Shown in pieces: positions 52,452-61,789 of a stretch of 64,000 nt of DNA (positions are counted from its first letter, which is position 1; each line of letters begins with the position of its first letter). Under the pieces are notes generated by a model. That model saw nothing but the letters and a program-made list of their open reading frames with translations, did not search any database and was not told the origin of the DNA. Made by a program: the position numbers and the translations under genes. The DNA lies in NCBI GenBank assembly GCA_050246475.1, contig JBFWVZ010000002.1, positions 186,001 through 250,000 of the forward strand, given 5' to 3'. The DNA is from CADEEL01 sp050246475. GTDB taxonomy: Bacteria; Pseudomonadota; Alphaproteobacteria; Caulobacterales; Aquidulcibacteraceae.

Positions 52452-53252
52452 ATGGATGGATCAGGCTCCGGCGACCGCATCAATCCCGTCGCACTCATCA
52501 CGGGCGCGGCCTCGGGCATCGGGGCGGCCACGGCCGCGCGCCTCGCCTCGCGCGCGAGCGGGGGGCTCATCCTGATCGACCGCAACGAGGAGGCGCTCAA
52601 TGTCTTCGCGGACGATTTGGACGATGCGCCAGAGCGCGTCTCCACACTGGCGTTCGACGTCTCCGATCCGATGCGCTGGCGCGACGCCGCGGATTTCATC
52701 ACAGCCCAGTATGGCCGCCTCGATTGGGCAGTCGCGAACGCCGGCGTGACGCATTCCGCCACCATCGCGGACCAGGACTATGACGAGTGGCGCCGCGTGC
52801 TCGCCACCAATCTCGACGGCGTCTTCCTCACGCTGCAGACGGCGATGCCGCTCATGCGTGTGAATACGCTGGGCGGCGCGATCGTGGTGGTGGCGTCGGC
52901 GTCCGGGATCAAAGCGGAGCCGGGCGTGGGCGCCTACGGCGCATCGAAAGCAGCTGCGCTGCAATTGGCGCGCGTCGCAGCGAAGGAAGGCGCGGGCGAC
53001 CGCATCCGCGTCAACGCGGTCGCGCCCGGCGGCGTGGAGACGCCGATGTGGCGCGACGCGGCGTTCTTCCAGGAGATCGTGCGCGAGACGGGCAGCGAGG
53101 CGGCCGCCTTCCAGCGCATGGCGGAAATGGCCACGCCGCTTGGCCATTATGCCTCAGCCGACGATATCGCGCGCACGATCGAAAATCTGCTCGTCGATCC
53201 GGCGCCTGTGACGGGCGCAACGATCGTCATCGACGGCGGCTACACGCTTTAA
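52452..53252 (+). CDS. Short-chain dehydrogenase/reductase
   Basis: A 266-residue SDR with TGAASGIGAATA (nucleotide loop), an acidic residue at the end of the second strand (LIDRNE) that indicates NAD rather than NADP, NAGV, serine in VVVASASGIKA, the catalytic YGASK and VIDGGYTL at the end. All active-site residues are present. ATG 52437 is also in frame; 52452 is chosen because AGAAAGAAG lies before it. The 3' end overlaps the convergent thioesterase gene by 4 bases. Substrate unknown. Confidence 0.9.
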   Translation: MDGSGSGDRINPVALITGAASGIGAATAARLASRASGGLILIDRNEEALNVFADDLDDAPERVSTLAFDVSDPMRWRDAADFITAQYGRLDWAVANAGVTHSATIADQDYDEWRRVLATNLDGVFLTLQTAMPLMRVNTLGGAIVVVASASGIKAEPGVGAYGASKAAALQLARVAAKEGAGDRIRVNAVAPGGVETPMWRDAAFFQEIVRETGSEAAAFQRMAEMATPLGHYASADDIARTIENLLVDPAPVTGATIVIDGGYTL

Positions 53253-53665
53253 TCAGCAGACGGAACGAAGAGCGCCGGAATTTCCTTTGGCACGCGGCGC
53301 ACACGCCGTGTCTCCGCTTCGATCAAGCACCAATCGGATTTGATCTCCGCGGCGGGCTTATCGCTTCCGGCCTTGTAGATAGCGACAAAGCGCGTCCACA
53401 CCGCGCCGCGCGGCGCCGGCGCGACCCAGGTGCGCGCCTCGATCCGATCGCCGAGCACCAGTTCGGCGCGGTAGTCGATCTCGTGGCGCGTCACGACCCA
53501 GATGTAGCGCGCCAGCAAATCGTCCGTCGCCCGCGCACGCCAATGCGCGGTCGCGATCTCCTGCGCCCAGCGCAAATAGATTCCGTTGTTGACGTGCCCA
53601 AGTTCGTCGATGTCGTCAGGCTTGATGGTCAGCGGCAGCGTGAAGACGCCCGCTGGCGGGCTCAA
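53249..53665 (-). CDS. Acyl-CoA thioesterase, YbgC/4HBT hotdog family
   Basis: A 138-residue hotdog thioesterase. The signature DIDELGHVNNGIYLRWAQE includes the aspartate/asparagine active-site positions of the 4-hydroxybenzoyl-CoA family, and RHEIDYRAELVLGD marks the central strands. The start overlaps the stop of the Hpt-domain gene by 4 bases (ATGA). It probably acts on short or branched acyl-CoA; nothing in the sequence narrows the substrate. Confidence 0.9.
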   Translation of the reverse strand: MSPPAGVFTLPLTIKPDDIDELGHVNNGIYLRWAQEIATAHWRARATDDLLARYIWVVTRHEIDYRAELVLGDRIEARTWVAPAPRGAVWTRFVAIYKAGSDKPAAEIKSDWCLIEAETRRVRRVPKEIPALFVPSAD

Positions 53666-54024
53666 TGCGGCCCTGCGTCGTTCGCCGCTTCAAAGCGCGG
53701 CAGCGCTTCGAGCGCATCGGCAAGCTCGCCGCGCACGCGGCAGAGCGCGCGGTCGATCGCGCGCGATTCAAGCGCGCCGGAGCGGCCGATCTTTTCGGCG
53801 TCCTCGCACGCATCGGCGAGAGCCCAGAGCCCGAGCCCGCGCGCGGAGCCTTTGAGCATGTGCGCCGCGTCCGCCCAGGTGCTCACCGCCGCATCGGGAA
53901 TGAGGAGACGATTCCAAAGCTCCGCCTGCGCGCGGAAGAGCTGCAGAATCTCAGCCTGCAGCGCGGCATCGCCGCCTGTCATGTGGCGGAAGTGTTCCGC
54001 ATCGAGTTTGGCGCGCGCGCCCAT
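53662..54024 (-). CDS. Histidine phosphotransfer (Hpt) domain protein
   Basis: A 120-residue four-helix Hpt protein. The phosphorylatable histidine lies in DAAHMLKGSARGLGLWALADACEDAE (given in parts), with the usual glycine-rich face following the lysine. It would pass phosphate between a hybrid histidine kinase and a response regulator. Caulobacter ChpT differs in being dimeric and larger, so this is a simple Hpt. No kinase or regulator gene is adjacent. The coupled downstream neighbour is a thioesterase. Confidence 0.85.
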   Translation of the reverse strand: MGARAKLDAEHFRHMTGGDAALQAEILQLFRAQAELWNRLLIPDAAVSTWADAAHMLKGSARGLGLWALADACEDAEKIGRSGALESRAIDRALCRVRGELADALEALPRFEAANDAGPH

Positions 54025-54091
54025 GTCCCTACCATAAGCCTCTTGCCGGGCATTCTTAAGGCGCCGCTCGTTAAGCGCCCGTTGATATTTT

Positions 54092-54799
54092 TTAGGGAAT
54101 CGCGGGAACGCCGACAAGCCAAGCGTGTCCGTACGCAATTGCAGCATAGGCCGCGAGCGCCACGAGCGGCCGCCATCCGAGTTCGCTCCAAACGATCCGA
54201 TTTCGCCCCTGCACAATGGCGGCGAACGGCACGTTCGAGGTGACTGCGGCGAACTTCGCCCAGTGCTCGGGATCGCGCGCGGCGGATTTCCGGTCGATCG
54301 AGCGCGTGCCCAAGAGCGCCATGAGGCCGAACACCCCGAACATCATCACGGCGAAGCGCTCGCCGTTCGCAAGGAGATGCCCCGCCGCCCAGATCGCCAC
54401 CGCCCAGAGAAAAGGATGGCGCGTGATGCGGACCATGCCCTTGGCCGGCTCTTCCCGTTTGAGCGCGCCCTCCAGGCCGGCTGTCGTAGGATTGAGCGTC
54501 AAAAGCCCCGTAGCGCCGATCAGAAACGCCAGAAGCGTCAGGCCCTGCGCCGCGTAGCGGCCCCACTCAGGCGGCGCGTAAAGCGGCGTCATCAGCGGAT
54601 GATCGGGCGCGCGATGGATTTCGACGAAGGCGAAGCCGAGCCAGATGAGCAGCGCCGCGGACGCCAGCGAAAAGAGCCCGCGATAAGGCCCCTCCCCGAT
54701 CCGCCCGACAACCAAGGCGCGCGCGCCGGTGGCGGAGAGACCGACATGCAGCAGCAGGAAGAGCGTCAACGCCCACGTGAACCCGGACATGATGGCCAT
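54092..54799 (-). CDS. NnrU family membrane protein
   Basis: A 235-residue inner-membrane protein with six or seven hydrophobic helices. The NnrU pattern is clear: an N-terminal FLLLHVGLS, the core RITRHPFLWAVAIWAAGHLLANG and GTRSIDRK. In denitrifiers NnrU accompanies nitric-oxide reduction; elsewhere members resemble isoprenylcysteine-type methyltransferases such as the related MddA/NnrU fold. No denitrification genes are nearby. GGAGG five bases before the ATG at 54799 fixes the start. Confidence 0.88.
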   Translation of the reverse strand: MAIMSGFTWALTLFLLLHVGLSATGARALVVGRIGEGPYRGLFSLASAALLIWLGFAFVEIHRAPDHPLMTPLYAPPEWGRYAAQGLTLLAFLIGATGLLTLNPTTAGLEGALKREEPAKGMVRITRHPFLWAVAIWAAGHLLANGERFAVMMFGVFGLMALLGTRSIDRKSAARDPEHWAKFAAVTSNVPFAAIVQGRNRIVWSELGWRPLVALAAYAAIAYGHAWLVGVPAIP

Positions 54800-54987
54800 C
54801 GCCGCCTCCCGATATGACGCTAGCTTGCCCGCCCGCGCGCGCCCGGCCAAGACGCGCCAAGGACGCACGCGATCGCGCCCGCCCTTCGCAAACGCGGCGC
54901 CAGCCCTTGCGCGATTGGCGGTTGATTTCACCGCCCCCGGCGCTAACTACGCGCTTCGCGTTGGATCGGACCGATTCAAGACGCGGC

Positions 54988-55063
<76 letters not shown>

Positions 55064-55253
55064 ATGTTTTCAAACACATAGGCGACGAGACGCTTTAGCC
55101 GCTTGCTGTTTTGGAAGCATATTGGAAGCACAGTCTCGACGATTTTTTTGCATATCGCCCCATTCGACTCCCGAGACGCGCGTCAGGCGCCCGCGCAAGA
55201 TTGTTTGATTTCACGCAAGGCAGGCTCGACCGAGCTCCTGGAGTGAATGGCGG
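55064..55253. other. AT-richer spacer between tRNA-Lys and the cytochrome gene
   Basis: 190 bases without a gene. It holds the repeat TTGGAAGCA twice (about 55109 and 55124), a T-run at 55142-55148 and CGAGAC/GTCTCG arms around it. It may be the scar of an integration event; no integrase or second copy of the tRNA end is visible in the window. Confidence 0.4.
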
Positions 55254-55988
55254 ATGCAGGCGCTCGCTCCGGAACACAGAATTCAGGTCTGGGACCTGCC
55301 CACTCGCCTCTTTCACTGGACCTTGGTTGCCCTCGTCTTGGTCGCGTGGGTCACGGGTGAAGAAGAAGGCGTGGCCGCGCTGGTTCACCGCCTCTCGGGC
55401 GCAGGGGCGGCCGGCCTCCTCGCATTCAGAGTGGTTTGGGGGTTTGTCGGCGGCGAGCGCGCCCGCTTCAGCGATTTTGCCGCTGGGCCAAACGCAATTG
55501 TCGTGCACGTCCGGGATCTGTTCTCCCGCCAACCAAAACGTCATCTGGGACACAACCCGCTGGGCGGCCTCGCCGTCTTCCTGCTGCTCGCGACGATCGC
55601 AGCCGTCATCGTGACCGGCTTGTTCAGCGGCGGCGATCACGCCTCTGGGCCCTTCGCAGGCGCCTGGGGCGTCAATCTGGCGGAATTGCATGAAATGCTT
55701 TTCCGCGTGCTGCAGGCTCTCGTCATCATCCACGTTCTCGGGGTCGTCATTGAGAGTGTTCGCTCCAAGGATGCACTTGTTCCGGCGATGATCACTGGCT
55801 CGAAGCGGCGCAGACCAGAGGAAGGCGGCGCCGACGCCAAAGCGGCGTCGGCGACAGCGTTGATCCTCGCTTTATCTGTCGGCGCCGCAGTCACGCTCGC
55901 AACCATTGCAGCGCCTCCGCTGGGCGCGCGCGTGAATGTGACCGCTGAAGTCTCCGGATCACCTCAGGAGGACGCCGAGGACGACTAA
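55254..55988 (+). CDS. Cytochrome b561 / Ni-Fe-hydrogenase-type cytochrome b
   Basis: A 244-residue di-haem membrane cytochrome with four main helices plus a C-terminal helix and a short acidic tail (GSPQEDAEDD). Candidate haem histidines are in TRLFHW, ALVHRL, LAELHEML and VIIHVLG, the usual places. Such proteins pass electrons between quinols and small carriers or c-type cytochromes. It faces the P-type ATPase gene and the stops overlap by a few bases. In the island it may balance redox state under low oxygen, but that is inference. Start at 55254 has a weak ribosome-binding site (GGAG). Confidence 0.88.
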   Translation: MQALAPEHRIQVWDLPTRLFHWTLVALVLVAWVTGEEEGVAALVHRLSGAGAAGLLAFRVVWGFVGGERARFSDFAAGPNAIVVHVRDLFSRQPKRHLGHNPLGGLAVFLLLATIAAVIVTGLFSGGDHASGPFAGAWGVNLAELHEMLFRVLQALVIIHVLGVVIESVRSKDALVPAMITGSKRRRPEEGGADAKAASATALILALSVGAAVTLATIAAPPLGARVNVTAEVSGSPQEDAEDD

Positions 55989-58486
55989 GCGTTCGGAGCG
56001 TGGTCGCTGGGCGTCTCGCGCTGCTGCGAGCTGCCAGACACCGTTCCTTGCAGCGCCAGAACCAGGATGCCGATTCCGATCGCGATTCCCGCTGCGCCTG
56101 CGAGATCAGGTCCGCCGAGCGGCGTCAAATTCAACACGCGGGCAACGATCGGCGCCTGGATGAGCGCAGGAACCGACAGCGCTGTGGCGGCCGAGACAAT
56201 GATCCCCGATCGCGTTCTCAAGCCGCTCAGCGCCGCAGCGATCGCCGCGCTTGAGAGCACGAGGACAGCGAGCGCCGTGCTGCGCGCGTAGACCGCGCTC
56301 AGTGTGGTATCCAACGCGCGCTGGTAGCATAGAAAGACTGCAAGCGTGAGTATGAGCGCAACGCCGCCTATGCCGGCCCACTCAAGTCCGCTGAAGAAGC
56401 CAGGCGCGGGTTTGCCGCCGATTCGTCGCCCGCCGTCCTGCGGGCGCTCTTGAAACGCCAGCAGCGCTGTGGGGTGAAAGATCAACTCAAGCCACACGAT
56501 ATGTGCGGGGAGGTAGAGCAGCGGCTCGCCGAGGAACGGTATGATTGCTGCGGTGGCTACGAGGGGCCCGTGCACCATTAGCAAATAAGCGAAAGAGAGA
56601 CGCAAGTTCCGAAAGAGCTGCCGCCCCTCCGCAATGGCGCGCACAATGGTGTCGAAGCTGTCGTCAAGCAGCACAATCGACGCCACCTCACGTGATGTCT
56701 GCGCCCCGCGCTCTCCCATCGCGATGCCGATGTCAGAGGCTCTCAATGCCGGTGCATCATTCACGCCGTCGCCGGTGACGGCCACGATCTCACCTTCGCT
56801 GCGCAAGTATTCCACCAGCGCCTGCTTCTGCGCCGGCGTGGCGCGCGCAACCACGTCAACGTCGCGCACCGCGTCTTCGCCGCCGCTCTTGATCCGCGCA
56901 AGGAGTTCTTCGCCGTCAACAATGGTTGCTTGCCCATCGCCAATCGCCAGCGCATCAGCAACCGCGCGGGCGGTCGCAATATGATCTCCCGTAACCATGA
57001 TGACGCGAATGCCCGCGGCGCGGGCATCAGCAACCGCCAGCTGCGCGCCCTCTCGCAGCGGGTCTTCAAAGGCAAGCAGCCCGGCAAAATCGTAGCAACC
57101 TCCCGGCTCCGATCCGTCCCACTCCTTCAGCTGAAGTTCGGCGCAGGCAATAACCTTGTGCGCTGCGGCCGCGAGGCCCTCAGTGCGCTTTAACCACTCA
57201 GCGATTTCCGCTTGGCTCAAATCCGTCAACCGGAGAACAGTCTCCGGCGCACCCTTTATGCTCACTGTCAAACCAATTTGGTCACGCACCACTGAGGTTT
57301 CGCGACGCCGATCCTCCGTGAACGGAAAAGTCCCGATGATGATCTCTTCAGCAACTCTCGGCGCGCGGCCTAAGATGGCGAGATCAAGCGGATCGGCGCT
57401 CTCGGCGCGAGATGCACGCGCTGCAATGTGCAAGAGCGCATCGGAATCGTATCCTGGCGCCGCGATCAAATGCTCGAGTCTGAGACGCCCCTCGGTCAGC
57501 GTGCCTGTCTTATCGGAGCAAATACAGGTCACGCGTCCAATATTCTCAACCGCCACGGCACGGCGGACGAGGGCGCGCCTTTGCGCCAGCCGAAACACGC
57601 CCACGCCCAGAAAAAAGGCAAAGACAACCGGAAATTCCTCAGGCAAAGCCGCGACAGCAAGCGTCACGGCGCTCAAGAGCGCATCCACTAACCCGTTGCC
57701 CTGCACCAAGCGCGTTGCCGCCAGCGCCGCGCATGCCGCCAAAGCAGCGATCAATAGCGCCGTTACGAGCCGCGCGATTGCTTTTTGCATTGGCGTCTGC
57801 TCTCGGCGCTCGACGCGAACCGATCGCACGATCTGGCCATAGATTGTATCCGCGCCAGTAAACGCGACTCGCACGCGCGCCGATCCGGTCAGCACGCGTG
57901 CGCCAGCAAACAGCCAGCGCTCCTCACCGATGGGAGCGCCACCAACGGGAATTTGGTCTCCGGTGAGGGCGCGCTTGCCGATCGGCATAGCCTCGCCAGT
58001 CAATGAAGACTCATCCGCTTGAACCTTATCGCCGGCTTCGATCAAGCCGTCCGCGGGCGCCCACTCGCCAGCGCGCACAAGGATCAGATCTCCGGGCACG
58101 AGCTCAGTAGATGCAACTTCTACCTCTACGCCTTCTCGCACCGCGATAGCGCGAGAGCCCAATTGGCGCCTGAGCCCGTCCGTGGAGGCTCGCGTGCGCC
58201 AATGAAGGAAGGCGTCCATACCGACGAGGGGAATGATGGCGAGACCGAGAACGAGCGCCTCCAATACATCCCCTAGCCACGCGAACAGAAGAGCTGTCGC
58301 GACCAAGAACCAAACCATGGGGTCGCGGGCCGTATCGGCGGCGAGGCCTGTCCAACGATTGCGTTCCGGTTGAAGAATGTCGTTCTTGCCGTAGCGCGCG
58401 CGGCGCGCCAGCACTTCAACGGTGTTTAGGCCGACCGGATCGTAGAGGACACCCGCAAGGCGATCATCCGAAACGGACCTAAACAT
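55985..58486 (-). CDS. Cation-translocating P-type ATPase (PEEFP subclass)
   Basis: An 833-residue ion pump. Cation_ATPase_N, actuator loop with SLTGEAMP, membrane helix motif LPEEFPVVFAFF (in place of the usual PEGLP of Ca2+ pumps), phosphorylation site CSDKTGTLTEG, nucleotide site SIKGAPE and hinge VTGDGVNDAPAL are intact. Ten membrane helices are present. Ion specificity is unknown; the PEEFP helix sets it apart from standard SERCA- and copper-type pumps. ATG 58486 is chosen because GAGG lies 6 bases upstream. The gene is last in the leftward operon, 22 bases after UspA. Confidence 0.92.
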   Translation of the reverse strand: MFRSVSDDRLAGVLYDPVGLNTVEVLARRARYGKNDILQPERNRWTGLAADTARDPMVWFLVATALLFAWLGDVLEALVLGLAIIPLVGMDAFLHWRTRASTDGLRRQLGSRAIAVREGVEVEVASTELVPGDLILVRAGEWAPADGLIEAGDKVQADESSLTGEAMPIGKRALTGDQIPVGGAPIGEERWLFAGARVLTGSARVRVAFTGADTIYGQIVRSVRVERREQTPMQKAIARLVTALLIAALAACAALAATRLVQGNGLVDALLSAVTLAVAALPEEFPVVFAFFLGVGVFRLAQRRALVRRAVAVENIGRVTCICSDKTGTLTEGRLRLEHLIAAPGYDSDALLHIAARASRAESADPLDLAILGRAPRVAEEIIIGTFPFTEDRRRETSVVRDQIGLTVSIKGAPETVLRLTDLSQAEIAEWLKRTEGLAAAAHKVIACAELQLKEWDGSEPGGCYDFAGLLAFEDPLREGAQLAVADARAAGIRVIMVTGDHIATARAVADALAIGDGQATIVDGEELLARIKSGGEDAVRDVDVVARATPAQKQALVEYLRSEGEIVAVTGDGVNDAPALRASDIGIAMGERGAQTSREVASIVLLDDSFDTIVRAIAEGRQLFRNLRLSFAYLLMVHGPLVATAAIIPFLGEPLLYLPAHIVWLELIFHPTALLAFQERPQDGGRRIGGKPAPGFFSGLEWAGIGGVALILTLAVFLCYQRALDTTLSAVYARSTALAVLVLSSAAIAAALSGLRTRSGIIVSAATALSVPALIQAPIVARVLNLTPLGGPDLAGAAGIAIGIGILVLALQGTVSGSSQQRETPSDHAPNA

Positions 58487-58508
58487 ATCCGCCTCGCACG
58501 TCGACGCT

Positions 58509-59345
58509 CTAGTGGGCCAATAGCACCGGTATCCGCGCCTCACGGATCATGGCCGCCGTCGTGCCGCCGAACATGATTTCCTGCAAGCGCGGCCTACTGT
58601 AGGCGCCCATCACCAATAAATCAGCGTGGAACGCCTCGATTTCCGCTGCAAGGACGGTTTCCGGAGCCTCGCGCGATCTCATGGTCTTCGGCGCCTCCAC
58701 GCGAACGCCGTGCATTCGCAAATAATCGCAGACGCGGTGAAGATTCTCCTCATCTTCTCCTTCGCGTTCCGAACGCGGGTTGACGATGCAGATGCGGGTC
58801 TCGTCTGCCGAACGCAGCAGCGGCAATGCTCCTGCAAGCGCCCGCGCCGCTTCCGGCGTTCCCTTCCACGCGACTAACGCTCGTTTGCCCCAAGGCCGAT
58901 CGTCCTTCCAATCCGGCAGCATCACACAAGGGCGTCCCGAGCCGAGCAGCACACCGACCAGAACTTCAGTGTCGGTGTTTGAACGATCCACGGCGCTCGG
59001 TTGACTTACGACGACGACGTCACTGGAGCGTCCCCAAGAAGCCGCCAACGCGCGCAAGTCTCCCTCGGAGAAATCGAGGACGCGAATCCGATGGTCTGAT
59101 CCGGCCGCAATCAAGGCCACGCGCTCCGCAGCAGCATGCGCCTCAAGCAGGCATCGCCGCCGCAGTTCGTCGAAACCGCGAGACAACAGGTCCATGCTCG
59201 TGCCGTATTGCGGGGTCGGCATCAAGACAGGGACGATCACGTCTAATTGCGCACCCAACTGGATCGCGACGTCCCGAGCCGCCTTAACCAGTGAAATGCC
59301 CTCACCCGCCCCGCATGCGACCACGGTGATGCGTTTCCAGCTCAT
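58509..59345 (-). CDS. Tandem-domain universal stress protein
   Basis: A 278-residue protein with two UspA units, the first degenerate and the second with the ATP-type signature (VMGAYSRPRLQEIMFGG, residues about 243-259). UspA proteins bind ATP or AMP and help survival when growth stops or oxygen is low. The second module also has VNPRSE after its second strand. It follows the PRPP-synthetase-like gene by 43 bases in the operon and precedes the ATPase. A sister gene lies at 63187. Confidence 0.9.
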   Translation of the reverse strand: MSWKRITVVACGAGEGISLVKAARDVAIQLGAQLDVIVPVLMPTPQYGTSMDLLSRGFDELRRRCLLEAHAAAERVALIAAGSDHRIRVLDFSEGDLRALAASWGRSSDVVVVSQPSAVDRSNTDTEVLVGVLLGSGRPCVMLPDWKDDRPWGKRALVAWKGTPEAARALAGALPLLRSADETRICIVNPRSEREGEDEENLHRVCDYLRMHGVRVEAPKTMRSREAPETVLAAEIEAFHADLLVMGAYSRPRLQEIMFGGTTAAMIREARIPVLLAH

Positions 59346-59388
59346 CTTGAGTGGTTAGCACTCCAGGCAGACAAAGTCTTGACCTCGC

Positions 59389-60255
59389 TCAACCCAACAG
59401 GCTGACCACTTCGATGCCGTTTGAAACATGGCTGATAGTGTCGCAGGAAACGATACATTGCGCCGCGTCTAACATCTCGGCAAAGGCGTTGCCCGAAAAG
59501 ATCGGATGCACAATGACGCAATACGGCTTGGCAAAGCCTTGAGCTGCCAAAAGGCGAGCAGCTTCGATCATGGTCCTTCCGGAGGACACGATATCGTCAA
59601 CGAGCACCGGGCTCCGCTCCGCAAATTGCACCAGATCAGGCAACGAAGTCTCTACGAGTCGGTCACCGCGCCTATTCTTGTTTGCGACGACATGAGGGGC
59701 GCCCACTTGGTTCGCGACGGCTGCGATCCATTGTTCGCTCTCCCGGTCCGGGCCGATGATGAGCGGGTCGTTGACGTTTTGCGCGATCCAATTGGCAAGC
59801 AGCGGCGCCGCGTGAGCAACGTGCACCGGTATATCGAATAGATCGTCAAGAGACCTATGACGATGAAGATGCGGGTCGATCGTCACGATGCGGTCAAACG
59901 AACGGGACAAGCGTCGTGCGAAGGACGCCGATGACATCGCTTCACCTTCGCTGAAACGAGCGTCTTGCCTCATATAAGCCAGATACGGAGCGACCAGCGC
60001 GACGCTGGCAGCGCCGCAATCGCGCGCGGCATCCGCCGCGAAGACGAGTGGTAAGAATTGAGGATCAGGCCTCGCCAGCGTGCACACGATCGTGACGTCC
60101 ATGCCTCGGACGTCGCTCGCCAAACGCACATAGGACTCAGCGTCAGGAAATCGGCGATGCTCCAGTACGCCAAGATTTCCATGCGATCGTTTCGCAAGCG
60201 CTGACGCCATCGCTTCGTTACCTGGCATGGAGAAATAGATGCCGCCGACGGTCAT
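59389..60255 (-). CDS. Ribose-phosphate pyrophosphokinase-like enzyme
   Basis: A 288-residue PRPP-synthetase fold. Catalytic pieces are YMRQDARF, IDPHLHRH, GPDRESEQWIAAVA in the flexible-loop side (canonical PDaGgvkrar) and the PRPP loop LVDDIVSSGRTM (canonical DDiiDTaGT). The length and these changes fit the short, archaeal-like class III enzymes, which are not feedback-inhibited by ADP. It overlaps the AMP-phosphorylase-like gene by 4 bases, so both are made together. It could make PRPP from ribose 5-phosphate or serve salvage of phosphorylase products. Confidence 0.88.
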   Translation of the reverse strand: MTVGGIYFSMPGNEAMASALAKRSHGNLGVLEHRRFPDAESYVRLASDVRGMDVTIVCTLARPDPQFLPLVFAADAARDCGAASVALVAPYLAYMRQDARFSEGEAMSSASFARRLSRSFDRIVTIDPHLHRHRSLDDLFDIPVHVAHAAPLLANWIAQNVNDPLIIGPDRESEQWIAAVANQVGAPHVVANKNRRGDRLVETSLPDLVQFAERSPVLVDDIVSSGRTMIEAARLLAAQGFAKPYCVIVHPIFSGNAFAEMLDAAQCIVSCDTISHVSNGIEVVSLLG

Positions 60256-61781
60256 GATTCAATCTCAACCATGTCGAGATTGGTCAGCGCGTACCCAAGA
60301 GCGTAGTCTAGTTCCCCCGGCGTCTCTGCGTGTATTAGCGCCAGCGGCTGGCCGCTCGATACAGCGTCGCCAAGCTTCACCATCACCTCAATGCCAGCTG
60401 ACTTGTCATCTGGGGCGCCGGCAAGTTTGGCGAGGCGGGAGAGCTTACGGTTGTTCATGTGGGTCACAATGCCCGAGCGTCGCGCATTCAAGGGCTGTTT
60501 CAGCGGGGCGACCGGCGGCGCGCGAACGCCGCCTTGCGCTTCTCGTATGCGCTCAAACTTGCTCCTGGCCTGGCCGTCGCCCAGGACTTGCTTGGCGAGG
60601 GCGAACCCCTCGCCCCTTCCCGCAACACCCGTCAATTCGAGCAGAGCGGCAGCGATCGCCAGCGACCTGTCGCGAAGATCTGTCGGCGCGCTTTCTGAAT
60701 TGTCCAGAACAGCCAGAACGTCACGCGCCTCAAGCGCCGGACCGATCCCACGACCCACTGGCTGGGAGCCATCCGTGAAAAGAATGTTGACCTCAAGACG
60801 AAACGATTGAGCCAAGATCCTCATTCGCTGCGCCAGTGAATGCGCCGCCTGCTCCGTGCGCACCTTTGCTGTTGGGCCAACCGGCAAGTCGAATACGACA
60901 TGGGAGGCGCCTGCCGCGAGCTTCTTTGAGAGGACCGAAGCGATAAGCTGTCCCTCCGGATCAATGTCGAGCGCGCGCTCCATGCGTATAAGCACATCAT
61001 CGGCCGGCGACAGCTTCACGCCGCCGCCCCATGCGATGCAGGCGCCTTCCGCCTCTACAACACGACGCATCGCCGCGATGTCTAGTTGGACCGGCGCAAG
61101 CGTCTCCATGGCGTCGGCCGTTCCTGATGGAGACGTAATCGCTCGCGAAGATGTCTTGGGCATGATGAGCCCGCAGCTCGCCGCAATCGCCACGACGATC
61201 GGTGTCGTGCGGTTCCCAGGCAAGCCGCCAACGCAGTGCTTGTCGCTGACAATGTCGGCTGCCCAAGTGAGACGCTCGCCGCTCTCAACCATCGCCTCTG
61301 TGAGGTAGGAGGTCTCATTGATGTCGAGAGGAAGCGTGGAACACGCAGTGAGGAACGTGGCGAGGTGAATGTCGACGTAGCGTCCCGCCACGATGTCGGA
61401 AATGATGGCGTAAAAGGCTCGCTTATCGAGCCTGTCGCCAAACGCACGTCGGCGAACGTCGGCAAGAGACTCGACGGCCGGCGCGTGGCCCACGGCAACC
61501 GGATCATCCTCATTGAGCTCCAGCCTGCGCCACGCTGCTTCGGAAAGGCCGATTTCATCGACGCTCAGCCAATCGCCGTCCGTCTGGTAAAGCGTCGCGA
61601 TCACCTCGCGTCCGCCGCAACGCACCAGCACGCGCGCACGAGCGCTGAGGCCCTCCGATTTGCACAGGTGGCACGCGGAACGCATAAGGACGATTGCCTC
61701 ATCCTGCGTCTGGAGACGCAGACGCCGCGCGCGCAGCCTTGGGGCGCCTAGAGCTGGAGGCTGATCGATTGCGGTCACCAC
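60252..61781 (-). CDS. AMP-phosphorylase-like / 'thymidine phosphorylase' family enzyme
   Basis: A protein of about 509 residues. The core has SDKHCVGGLPGNRTTPIV and PKTSSRAITSPSGTADAMETL (in segments): GGxPGN, not the GGVGDK of true thymidine phosphorylases, is the AMP-phosphorylase mark. The extra N-terminal domain of about 85 residues is also shared with archaeal AMP phosphorylases, which convert nucleoside 5'-monophosphates and phosphate to ribose 1,5-bisphosphate and base. The start is GTG 61781 or 61778; AAAGG precedes both. It is coupled to the PRPP-synthetase-like gene downstream. A nucleotide-recycling role is thus likely, but the substrate is not proven. Confidence 0.85.
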   Translation of the reverse strand: MVTAIDQPPALGAPRLRARRLRLQTQDEAIVLMRSACHLCKSEGLSARARVLVRCGGREVIATLYQTDGDWLSVDEIGLSEAAWRRLELNEDDPVAVGHAPAVESLADVRRRAFGDRLDKRAFYAIISDIVAGRYVDIHLATFLTACSTLPLDINETSYLTEAMVESGERLTWAADIVSDKHCVGGLPGNRTTPIVVAIAASCGLIMPKTSSRAITSPSGTADAMETLAPVQLDIAAMRRVVEAEGACIAWGGGVKLSPADDVLIRMERALDIDPEGQLIASVLSKKLAAGASHVVFDLPVGPTAKVRTEQAAHSLAQRMRILAQSFRLEVNILFTDGSQPVGRGIGPALEARDVLAVLDNSESAPTDLRDRSLAIAAALLELTGVAGRGEGFALAKQVLGDGQARSKFERIREAQGGVRAPPVAPLKQPLNARRSGIVTHMNNRKLSRLAKLAGAPDDKSAGIEVMVKLGDAVSSGQPLALIHAETPGELDYALGYALTNLDMVEIES

Positions 61782-61789
61782 GCCTTTGT